Part shown: positions 1 through 7,072 of the stretch, piece by piece
Layout: each line of letters opens with the position of its first letter
Position numbering within the stretch: the first letter of the stretch is position 1
NCBI RefSeq assembly: GCF_000282895.1
Contig: NZ_ALBQ01000007.1
Location: 1 to 64,000, forward strand
Direction: 5' to 3'
Length of the DNA stretch: 64,000 nt
Source of the DNA: Sphingomonas sp. ATCC 31555
GTDB lineage: Bacteria > Pseudomonadota > Alphaproteobacteria > Sphingomonadales > Sphingomonadaceae
Program-made: the position numbers and the translations under genes
The notes under the pieces: generated by a model
What the model was told of the DNA's origin: nothing
What the model saw: the letters and a program-made list of their open reading frames with translations, nothing else
Databases searched by the model: none

Positions 1-3000
1 CGGCGCCTTTTCCCTCTACCGGCTACCGATCGACGCGGTGCCGGACATCACCAACAATCAGGTCCAGATCAACGTCCGCGCGCCTGCCCTCTCGCCCGAG
101 CTGGTCGAGAAGCAGGTGTCGTTTCCAATCGAAACCGCGCTCGCCGGCACCCCCGGCCTAGAATATACGCGCTCGTTGAGCCGCAACGGCTTCGCGCAGA
201 TCACGGCGGTCTTTTCGGACGCGACGGACATCTATTTCGCCCGCCAGCAGGTGGGCGAGCGTCTGCGGGGCGTGCAAGAGAATCTGCCCGACGGCGTGAA
301 CCCTGAAATGGGTCCGATCGCGACAGGCCTGGGCGAGGTGTACATGTACACCGTTCGTCTCGATCATCGCGAGGACGACAAGCACAAGCCCGGTGAACCG
401 GGCCAACAGCCCGATGGCAGCTACATCACGCCAGAGGGCGAGCGACTGACGACCGAAGAGGACAAGGCGACCTACCTGCGCACCGCGCAGGACTGGATCG
501 TCACGCCGCTTCTCAAGAACACTCCGGGCCTCGCCGGCGTCGACTCGATTGGCGGTTACGCCAAGCAGTTCCTCGTCGTGCCCGATGTGCAGAAGCTGGC
601 TTCACTCGGCATCACCTTGACCGACCTGGGCAACGCGCTGGAGCGCAACAACACCAGCGTCGGCGGTGGCTTCGTCAATCGCAATGGCGAAGGTCTGGCT
701 GTTCGCTCGGATGCGCTCGTTCGCAATGCCAGCGAGTTGGCCAGGACCGTGATCGCGACACGTAACGGCGTGCCGATCACGGTCGAACAAGTCGCGACTG
801 TGAAGACGGGTCAGGCGATCCGCATGGGTTCGGCATCGGAGAACGGTACCGAAGTCGTCGTCGGCACGGCGATCATGCGGATCGGCGAGAACAGCCGCAT
901 CGTGTCGACCGCGGTCGCTGAGAAACTGAAGACGATCAACGCTTCGCTGCCTCCTGACGTCGTAATTCAGCCGGTGCTGAACCGCACCGAGCTGGTCAAT
1001 TCGACGATCAAGACGGTCGCGAAAAACCTGTCCGAAGGCGCGGTGCTGGTCATCGTCGTGCTCTTCCTGCTGCTCGGCAACTTCCGTGCGGCCCTGATCG
1101 CGGCGTTGGTCATCCCGATCACCATGATGCTGACAGGCTTCGGGATGCTGCGCGCTGGGGTCTCGGCCAATCTGATGAGCCTTGGGGCTTTGGACTTCGG
1201 TCTGATCGTCGACGGCGCCGTCATCATCGTTGAAAACGCGCTGAGGCGGCTTGCCGAACAACAGCATCATGAAGGTCGCTTGCTGACCGTCAAGGAACGG
1301 CTTGCGACCGTGGCAGCCGCCGCTCGCGAGATGATCCGCCCCTCGGTTTACGGGCAGGCAATCATCATCCTCGTCTACGTACCGCTGCTCACGCTGACCG
1401 GCGTGGAGGGTAAAACGTTCGGACCGATGGCGCTGACCGTCATCATCGCGCTCGCCTTCGCCTTCATCCTCTCTCTCACCTTCGTGCCGGCGATGATTGC
1501 GATCTGGCTGTCGAAGAAGGTCGAGGAGAAGGACGGCCGCATCATCACGTGGCTGAAGAAGCGCTACGAACCCGGTCTCGACCGGGCCATGAAGCGCCCG
1601 ACGCTGACGATCGGTGCGGGTGTGGGAAGCCTTGTGGTGGCGGCGCTTGCTTTCACTACGCTCGGCTCGGTGTTCCTGCCGCAGCTCGACGAAGGCGATT
1701 TGCTGATCCAGTCGCTCCGCATTCCGGCAACGTCGGTCCAGCAGAGCCAGGCGATGCAGGTGCCGATCGAGCGGATGATGTCGAAGCAGCCGGAGGTGCA
1801 ATTCGTCTATTCCAAGACGGGCACCGCCGAGCTGGCGGCCGACCCGATGCCGCCGAACGCGACCGACATGTTCGTCATCCTGAAGCCGCGCAAGGATTGG
1901 CCGGATCCTGAGCTTCCCAAGGAGGAGCTGGTCAGCCGGATCGAGGGTAATCTCGCGAAGATTCCGGGAAATGCCTACGAGATCACCCAGCCCATCCAGA
2001 TGCGCTTCAACGAGCTGATCGCCGGCGTGCGCGGCGACATCGCGGTGAAGGTGTTCGGGGACGACTTCAACCAGATGAACCGGACGGCCGAGCAAATCGC
2101 GGCGGTGCTGCGCAGAACGCAAGGCGCAGCGGACGTGAAGGTGGAGCAGACGACCGGTCTTCCCATGCTCGACATTCGCGTCAACCGCGACGCGATGGCG
2201 CGGTTGGGCGTTACGGCTCAGGATGTGCAGGACACCGTGACTGCGACGATCGGCGGGCGAACATCGGGCCAGATCTTCGAGGGCGACCGTCGCTTCCCCG
2301 TGGTGATCCGCCTGTCGGAGGCGCAGCGTGCCGACATCGGCCTGCTCCAACAGGTGCAGGTGCCGGTGGCAGGCGGCGGCTATGTACCGCTGTCCAGCGT
2401 CGCCGAGATCAAGGTGGTCGATGGTCCGAACCAGATCAGCCGCGAGAACGGCAAGCGGCGCGTGGTGGTGCAAGCCAACGTGCGTGGCCGCGACGTCGGA
2501 TCCGTCGTGGCGGATGCGCAGGCGGCGATCGGCAGCCAACTCCGGCTGCCTGCCGGCACCTATCTCGAATGGGGCGGCCAGTTCGAAAACCTGCAATCGG
2601 CGAGCGAGCGGCTGAAGCTGGTCATTCCGGCTTGCTTCATCTTGATCCTGCTGCTCCTCTACGGGGCGTTGGGATCGGTCCGCGATGCTGCGATCGTCTT
2701 CACCGGCGTGCCATTCGCGCTGGTGGGCGGCGTCCTGCTGCTCTTCTTGCGAGGCATGGACTTTTCGATCTCGGCGGCGGTGGGCTTCATCGCCCTGTCG
2801 GGCATCGCGGTCCTCAACGGCCTCGTGATGGTCAGCTCGATCCAGGATCTGATCCGGTCGGGGCTATCGCGCGAAGAGGCGGCCCATGTCGGCGCAATGC
2901 AGCGCCTGCGGCCCGTCGTCATGACCGCGCTCGTCGCAAGCCTCGGCTTCGTGCCGATGGCGCTTGGCGAGGGGGCGGGCGCGGAGGTGCAGAAGCCATT

Positions 3001-3169
3001 GGCGACCGTCGTCATCGGCGGCCTGATCTCGGCGACGCTGCTGACGCTGTTCGTGCTGCCGACGCTCTACGCCCGGTTCGGGCAGAAAGTGATCGAGAAG
3101 CCCGAGCACTACAATGAGGAGCATGAAGGGGACGACCACGGTCAGACCTTCGTGAACAACTTGGCCTGA
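1..3169 (+). CDS. czcA: CzcA-type heavy-metal RND efflux pump (5' end missing)
   Basis: Inner-membrane proton/metal antiporter of the HME-RND family, which with a CzcB adaptor and CzcC outer-membrane channel exports divalent cations. The reading frame is already open at base 2 (GAFSLYRLPIDAVPD, a normal RND N-terminal stretch), so the true start lies left of the window; about 1,055 residues are present, nearly full length. The TM4 proton-relay segment reads DFGLIVDGAVIIVEN (about bases 1193-1237), with the D-x5-D-x6-E spacing of the Zn/Co/Ni/Cd type rather than the CusA copper/silver type. GIAVLNGLVMVS near the C-terminal TM region is also CzcA-like. The downstream ZIP, CDF and P1B-4 genes agree with a Zn/Co/Ni/Cd role; the precise metal is inference. 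Confidence 0.95.
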   Translation, partial: GAFSLYRLPIDAVPDITNNQVQINVRAPALSPELVEKQVSFPIETALAGTPGLEYTRSLSRNGFAQITAVFSDATDIYFARQQVGERLRGVQENLPDGVNPEMGPIATGLGEVYMYTVRLDHREDDKHKPGEPGQQPDGSYITPEGERLTTEEDKATYLRTAQDWIVTPLLKNTPGLAGVDSIGGYAKQFLVVPDVQKLASLGITLTDLGNALERNNTSVGGGFVNRNGEGLAVRSDALVRNASELARTVIATRNGVPITVEQVATVKTGQAIRMGSASENGTEVVVGTAIMRIGENSRIVSTAVAEKLKTINASLPPDVVIQPVLNRTELVNSTIKTVAKNLSEGAVLVIVVLFLLLGNFRAALIAALVIPITMMLTGFGMLRAGVSANLMSLGALDFGLIVDGAVIIVENALRRLAEQQHHEGRLLTVKERLATVAAAAREMIRPSVYGQAIIILVYVPLLTLTGVEGKTFGPMALTVIIALAFAFILSLTFVPAMIAIWLSKKVEEKDGRIITWLKKRYEPGLDRAMKRPTLTIGAGVGSLVVAALAFTTLGSVFLPQLDEGDLLIQSLRIPATSVQQSQAMQVPIERMMSKQPEVQFVYSKTGTAELAADPMPPNATDMFVILKPRKDWPDPELPKEELVSRIEGNLAKIPGNAYEITQPIQMRFNELIAGVRGDIAVKVFGDDFNQMNRTAEQIAAVLRRTQGAADVKVEQTTGLPMLDIRVNRDAMARLGVTAQDVQDTVTATIGGRTSGQIFEGDRRFPVVIRLSEAQRADIGLLQQVQVPVAGGGYVPLSSVAEIKVVDGPNQISRENGKRRVVVQANVRGRDVGSVVADAQAAIGSQLRLPAGTYLEWGGQFENLQSASERLKLVIPACFILILLLLYGALGSVRDAAIVFTGVPFALVGGVLLLFLRGMDFSISAAVGFIALSGIAVLNGLVMVSSIQDLIRSGLSREEAAHVGAMQRLRPVVMTALVASLGFVPMALGEGAGAEVQKPLATVVIGGLISATLLTLFVLPTLYARFGQKVIEKPEHYNEEHEGDDHGQTFVNNLA

Positions 3170-3174
3170 TGGGT

Positions 3175-3203
3175 GAGCGGGGCGATCCGCGATCGCCCCG
3201 CTC
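3175..3203 (+). terminator. 13-bp perfect stem-loop after czcA
   Basis: GAGCGGGGCGATC and its exact complement are separated by CGC, 5 bases after the czcA stop. There is no T-tract, so it may be an RNA-stabilising or attenuating hairpin between czcA and the downstream genes rather than a classical intrinsic terminator. Confidence 0.5.
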
Positions 3204-3222
3204 ATCTCTGGGAGATGGGGAT

Positions 3223-3711
3223 ATGCCTCGCACCATAACCAGCTCGATGCTTCACGGCTGGCCACTGCGCATCTGGTCGGCGATCACCGATCCGGATCAT
3301 CGTCGGGCTTGGAGTCCGCTCGTATTCCTCGACAACCCGTGCCAGCTTGGCGAGACGGAATGTACCTTCGCGATCCAGGGCATCACCCGGCCAATTCGGA
3401 CGCCGGCCCGGGTCGATCAGTTCGACAAGCCGCGCGCCTTCGCTTGGTCGTGCGGCATCCCTTATCTGTTCACGCTCGAAGAGCGGTACGAGCTGGCAGG
3501 GGACGATGGTGGCACCAGGCTAACACATAGCTGCACGCTGCGCGGGGCGCTGTCTCTGCCGTTCGCGGCGATGATGTTGCGTCGTCTGCGGTCCCTGATG
3601 ATCGAGGCTGACGATCGCCTTGCAACCTATCTGCGCTGGCGGGTGGGTCAGCCTGCCCGTGGGATCAATCGTCAGCGCGTCCCCTCCCGCTACAGGAGGA
3701 AGGCGCGATGA
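3223..3711 (+). CDS. SRPBCC-family protein
   Basis: About 162 residues. The start is placed at the ATG preceded by GGGAGATGGGG; an in-frame upstream ATG at the czcA stop would put the terminator-like hairpin inside the gene. The pattern (SSMLHGWPLRIWSAITDPDHRRAWSPL near the N-terminus, alternating strands, and a C-terminal amphipathic helix LRRLRSLMIEADDRLATYL) is that of the START/polyketide-cyclase-like SRPBCC fold, a hydrophobic ligand pocket. No catalytic residue can be named. The C-terminus is Arg-rich. The stop overlaps the next start by 4 bases, so the two are probably translationally coupled. Its role in metal resistance is unknown. Confidence 0.7.
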   Translation: MPRTITSSMLHGWPLRIWSAITDPDHRRAWSPLVFLDNPCQLGETECTFAIQGITRPIRTPARVDQFDKPRAFAWSCGIPYLFTLEERYELAGDDGGTRLTHSCTLRGALSLPFAAMMLRRLRSLMIEADDRLATYLRWRVGQPARGINRQRVPSRYRRKAR

Positions 3712-4082
3712 TGCCGTTGAAGCGGGTACTGCCCGCCCTCATCCTCGTTGTCGGGCTGGCGGCTTGCACGGAAAGCAAGCCGCCAGCCCCGCCAACGGAG
3801 CAGCAAATCCATTCGTCCGACAGCGCCGTGGCGACCGGGGAAATGGGGCGCCATCCCTATCGCTGTTCCGACGGGGAACCGCTGTTCGTCGACTACAAGG
3901 ACAACGGCCTGCAGATCGATTTGCGGCGCTCCAGCAGCGCCGTGCCCATGACGCTGACCGCGCCAGCGCAGGGCCTCCAATATGTCGGCGAGACAGCCAC
4001 CGCGACCTTCAAGGGGTCGCAGCTCACCGTCGTGGAAGGCGAGGGCCGCACCCGAATCTGCGAACGGGAGGGCACCCGATGA
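3708..4082 (+). CDS. Lipoprotein with MliC-like domain
   Basis: 124 residues with a hydrophobic signal and a lipobox ending LAAC (Cys20), so predicted to be lipidated in the periplasm. The mature part (YRCSDGEPLFVDYKDNGLQIDL, then TLTAPAQGLQYVGE, a strand-rich segment and RICERE) resembles the small beta-barrel of membrane-bound C-type lysozyme inhibitors, with two Cys positioned for the conserved disulfide. MliC itself inhibits host lysozyme; a metal-linked job here is conjecture. A second protein of the same design lies three genes downstream, on the other side of fliE and the bestrophin gene. Confidence 0.65.
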   Translation: MMPLKRVLPALILVVGLAACTESKPPAPPTEQQIHSSDSAVATGEMGRHPYRCSDGEPLFVDYKDNGLQIDLRRSSSAVPMTLTAPAQGLQYVGETATATFKGSQLTVVEGEGRTRICEREGTR

Positions 4083-4127
4083 ACCGTCCTGTCTTCCGAC
4101 ACGTCGCACTGGAACGGGAGAGAAACG

Positions 4128-4469
4128 ATGTCTGACACGTCGATCTCGAATGTGATGGCCATTCGGGCCGAAGTGATCGCGCGAAGCCGCGCCTTGCGCG
4201 AGGCGCAGCCGACGGCACCGCCCGGCGTGACGCCGACCGCTCCGGCGTCGAACTTCGCCGATACCCTCAATGCCGTGGTCGCGAAGGTCAACGAGACCCA
4301 GGAGCAGGAGGATGTCGTCACCGAAGCATATGAGCGTGGCGAAACCACCGACATTGCAACCGTCGCGCTCATCCAGAGTCGCGCATCCATTACTTTCGAG
4401 GCGACCCTGCAAGTCCGGAACAAGCTGCTGTCCGCTTATCGGGACATCATGAACATGCCGATCGGATGA
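4128..4469 (+). CDS. fliE: FliE-like flagellar basal-body protein (orphan)
   Basis: 113 residues, close to the about 104 of enterobacterial FliE, the adaptor joining the MS ring to the flagellar rod. The C-terminal half carries the family signature: NAVVAKVNETQ, a GETTDIATVALIQSRASITFE-type segment shortened here to its key residues, then LQVRNKLLSAYRDIMNMPI, which matches the VRNKllxAYxeIMxM motif. GGGAGAG lies just upstream of the ATG. No other flagellar gene is in the window, and the gene sits between a lipoprotein and a bestrophin gene in a metal-resistance array, so either it is a displaced copy or it has been recruited for another envelope function. Confidence 0.8.
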   Translation: MSDTSISNVMAIRAEVIARSRALREAQPTAPPGVTPTAPASNFADTLNAVVAKVNETQEQEDVVTEAYERGETTDIATVALIQSRASITFEATLQVRNKLLSAYRDIMNMPIG

Positions 4470-4500
4470 CGATCGCTAAGAGATTTAGGGCGTAATTGAT

Positions 4501-5388
4501 ATGATTGTCGGCGCGAGGCCACGTTTTAGGCAGATCATTATCGAGGTTTGGAAGCCTCTCACGATCCTGTTCGTGTGGGACGTGGCGGTGACGGCATTCC
4601 ACATGATGACCCCGATCAAGGAACCGCCTTTGCCGACGGCGCTGTTCGGCACTGCCATCGCGCTCTTCATGGGGTTTCGGACCAACGCAGCTTATGCGCG
4701 CTGGTGGGAAGCGCGAACCCTTTGGGGCGCGCTCATCAATGCGTCGCGCAGCCTGGCCAGGATCACACGCAGCCTGACCAAGGGGGAACCCGAGGGCAGT
4801 GAGACGCGGCACAACATCATCCTGCGGCAGATCGCCTTCGCGCACTCGATGCGCTGCCAGCTTCGCCGACAGTCGCCCTATGAAGACATTGCCCGGATCG
4901 CCGGAACGGACGTCGCCGATATGGCGGTCGCTCGCCTGAACCCTGCCAACGCGCTCTTGGAGGACATATCGGGCAATTACGCCGACGCGCTCGCGGAAGG
5001 TCGGATCACCGAGATCCAGCAGGCAACTGTAGAGCGCGTCCTGATCGACATCGCCAATGCGCAGGGTGGCATGGAGCGGATCAAGAACACGCCGCTGCCC
5101 AATGGCTTTCGGTTCTTCCCGAACCTCTTCACGCGCGTGTTCTGCGTGCTGCTTCCGATCGCGCTGGTCGAATCCCTGGGCCTTGCCACGCCGATCGGAT
5201 CGACGCTGATCGGACTCGTCTTCCTCGCGGTGCTGAGCATCGGCGAGGATCTGACCGATCCGTTCGCCAATAGCGTCCACGATGTCCCGCTCACGGCCAT
5301 GTGCCGCACGATCGAGATCGACCTTCTTCAGACGGCGGGACTACCGGCCCCTGAGCCGCTGACGCCCGATCACGGCGTGCTGTGGTGA
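4501..5388 (+). CDS. Bestrophin-like (UPF0187) membrane channel protein
   Basis: 295 residues. Near the N-terminus FRTNAAYARWWEARTLWGALIN matches the bacterial bestrophin signature, and hydrophobic helices lie around residues 18-35, 45-60, 205-225 and 230-250. Toward the C-terminus GEDLTDPFANSVHDVPL matches the cytosolic DPF segment. Bacterial homologues form pentameric ion channels, some conducting sodium, others anions. Its job here could be charge balancing during metal efflux, which is inference. The next gene starts inside its last codons. Confidence 0.85.
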   Translation: MIVGARPRFRQIIIEVWKPLTILFVWDVAVTAFHMMTPIKEPPLPTALFGTAIALFMGFRTNAAYARWWEARTLWGALINASRSLARITRSLTKGEPEGSETRHNIILRQIAFAHSMRCQLRRQSPYEDIARIAGTDVADMAVARLNPANALLEDISGNYADALAEGRITEIQQATVERVLIDIANAQGGMERIKNTPLPNGFRFFPNLFTRVFCVLLPIALVESLGLATPIGSTLIGLVFLAVLSIGEDLTDPFANSVHDVPLTAMCRTIEIDLLQTAGLPAPEPLTPDHGVLW

Positions 5389-5777
5389 GGGCGGTGCGCG
5401 CCTTGCGGCACCTGCCTGGCCTGACAGCCGCGCGCATCGGCGCCGTTCTGTTCGCGGGTATGGTCGTAGGGGCGTGCACCCCCGCTCCAAGCCAACCGGC
5501 CGAGCCGGCGCATGAAAAGCATCTGACGCCTCGATTGATCGCGCAGCGCATCATGTATTGCGACGATGGATCGCGCGCCGATGTCGACTTCATCGACGAC
5601 GGCCTGAAGATGGCTGTCACCTGGCTGCCCAAGGGCAGAACCGAGATCCTGCACGCGCAACGGACCGGCGAAGAATTTCGCGGCGACCAGTCGCGGGCAG
5701 TCGTGGCGGGCGGGTCGATCGCCTTCACGCAGCGCGGGAAGATCCGCGTCTGTCATCGAACACCGGAGGAATCATAG
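5382..5777 (+). CDS. Second lipoprotein with MliC-like domain
   Basis: About 131 residues from a GTG overlapping the bestrophin stop; no AUG fits better. An N-terminal basic segment is followed by a hydrophobic stretch and VVGAC, a lipobox-like site at about residue 32. The mature domain (MYCDDGSRADVDFIDDGLKMAVTWLP and, at the end, GKIRVCHR) repeats the layout of the lipoprotein at 3708-4082: a Cys at the beginning and end of a beta-rich domain of about 75 residues. Similarity between the two is in pattern rather than sequence, so they are probably old paralogues or independently acquired family members. Function unknown. Confidence 0.6.
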   Translation: MVRAVRALRHLPGLTAARIGAVLFAGMVVGACTPAPSQPAEPAHEKHLTPRLIAQRIMYCDDGSRADVDFIDDGLKMAVTWLPKGRTEILHAQRTGEEFRGDQSRAVVAGGSIAFTQRGKIRVCHRTPEES

Positions 5778-5780
5778 GAT

Positions 5781-6467
5781 ATGCAGGCATTGCTCTACAC
5801 GCTTGCGCCTGTGTTGGCGGTCGTGCTCGGCGCGATCATCGCGAGCCGCACCAAGTTAAATCCTGGCCTCGTGGCGGGGCTACAGCATCTTGCTGCCGGC
5901 GTCGTGTTCGCGGCGGCAGCGACTGAAATCCTGCCGCAGGTCAAGCATGAGGCTTCGCCCAGCGCGACGTTGATCGGCGGGGCGGCGGGCGTCGTAACGA
6001 TGCTGGGTCTCAAGGCTTTCGAGGCCCGCTTCAAGGGGCCGATGGCGCTGCTCGCCGCGATCGGCATCGACATCCTGGTCGATGGCCTGGTGCTCGGCCT
6101 TGCGTTCGTCGCGGGCGAGAAGGCGGGATTTCTGCTGACGATCGCGCTGACACTCGAAGTGCTCTTCCTGGGTCTGACACTGACCAACGAGCTGGCGGAA
6201 ACCTATCGCTCGCGCCTGCGCATCATCGTGATCGTCTCGGCCTTGGCGCTGCTGCTGCCGATCGGCGCGCTCGCTGCCGTTCCTGTCGCCACGCTCTCGC
6301 CGGTAATGGTCGCTGGCTTCCTGAGCTTTGGGCTGATGGCGCTGCTCTACCTCGTCACGGAAGAGCTGCTGGTTGAGGCGCACGAGAAGCCTGACACCCC
6401 GCTCATCAGCTCGATGTTCTTCGTAGGGTTCCTTGCCCTGCTAACGCTCGAGGAGATCATGGGATGA
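5781..6467 (+). CDS. ZIP-family metal transporter
   Basis: 228 residues, almost entirely hydrophobic with about eight membrane segments. QHLAAGVVFAAAATEILPQV resembles ZIP TM2, and GIDILVDGLVLGLAF is the TM4 position, where ZIP proteins usually have HxxxDG; here the histidine is replaced while D and G remain. LEVLFLGLTLTNEL occupies TM5, where HExP is normal, and the His is again absent. ZIP proteins move zinc and related metals into the cytoplasm; the altered binding residues suggest changed metal preference or direction. It overlaps the CDF gene by 4 bases (ATGA), so both are probably translated together. Confidence 0.75.
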   Translation: MQALLYTLAPVLAVVLGAIIASRTKLNPGLVAGLQHLAAGVVFAAAATEILPQVKHEASPSATLIGGAAGVVTMLGLKAFEARFKGPMALLAAIGIDILVDGLVLGLAFVAGEKAGFLLTIALTLEVLFLGLTLTNELAETYRSRLRIIVIVSALALLLPIGALAAVPVATLSPVMVAGFLSFGLMALLYLVTEELLVEAHEKPDTPLISSMFFVGFLALLTLEEIMG

Positions 6468-7072
6468 TCCCGAGCAACGACAACAATGGCGGCGAAGAGC
6501 GTCGCACCCTCTGGATCGTCCTGCTGCTGAACGCGGCAATCGCGGCGGGCTTCTTCGTCTCAGGATTTTTCGCGGATTCGAGCGCCCTGATCGCCAACGG
6601 TGTCGACAATCTGTCCGATACGGCTGTGTATGCGCTGAGCCTTGTGGCGCTAACCCGGGGCCAGACGTGGAAGACACGCGCTGCGGTCGCTTCGGGCGTC
6701 ATGCTGCTGATCTTCGCGGGCGGTATCCTGATCGACGTTGGCCGGCGCTACCTTCAGGGCAGCGAGCCGATCGGACCGACCATGATGGTCATGTCGGCGA
6801 TCGCCGGCGTCGTAAACTACCTCTGCCTGCGGCTGCTCCAGCGGCTCAAGGATCCGGACGTTAACCTACGGGCCGCCACCACCTTCAGCTTCAATGACTT
6901 CATTTCCAATGGCGGCATCCTGATCGCGGGCGTGCTGGTGCTGTGGCTGGGCACCAACTGGCCGGACCTTCTGGTCGGCTTCGCTACCGCCATCATCGCC
7001 ATCAAGGGCGGTGTCGAAATCCTGCGCGACGCGCGCGCCGAAACCAAGAAAAGCGAAAGGAGGTCGTCATGA
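6464..7072 (+). CDS. Cation diffusion facilitator-type transporter, membrane domain only
   Basis: 202 residues with six predicted membrane helices. ADSSALIANGVDNLSDTAVYALSL is the CDF TM2 region, where DxxxD/HxxxD metal ligands normally sit; FSFNDFISNGGILIAG is the TM5 counterpart. Both sites use Asn/Asp rather than the usual His. The roughly 90-residue cytosolic metal-sensing domain of full CDF proteins is missing, so this is a compact variant. CDF proteins export Zn, Co, Cd or Ni using the proton gradient. It lies between ZIP and P-type ATPase genes with 4-base overlaps on both sides. Confidence 0.75.
   Translation: MIPSNDNNGGEERRTLWIVLLLNAAIAAGFFVSGFFADSSALIANGVDNLSDTAVYALSLVALTRGQTWKTRAAVASGVMLLIFAGGILIDVGRRYLQGSEPIGPTMMVMSAIAGVVNYLCLRLLQRLKDPDVNLRAATTFSFNDFISNGGILIAGVLVLWLGTNWPDLLVGFATAIIAIKGGVEILRDARAETKKSERRSS

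Noticed and set aside
602..2596. Long minus-strand ORF (664 codons) opposite czcA
   Set aside because: Shadow of a high-GC gene: composition is His/Arg/Asp-rich without domains, and the plus-strand frame is an unmistakable RND pump.
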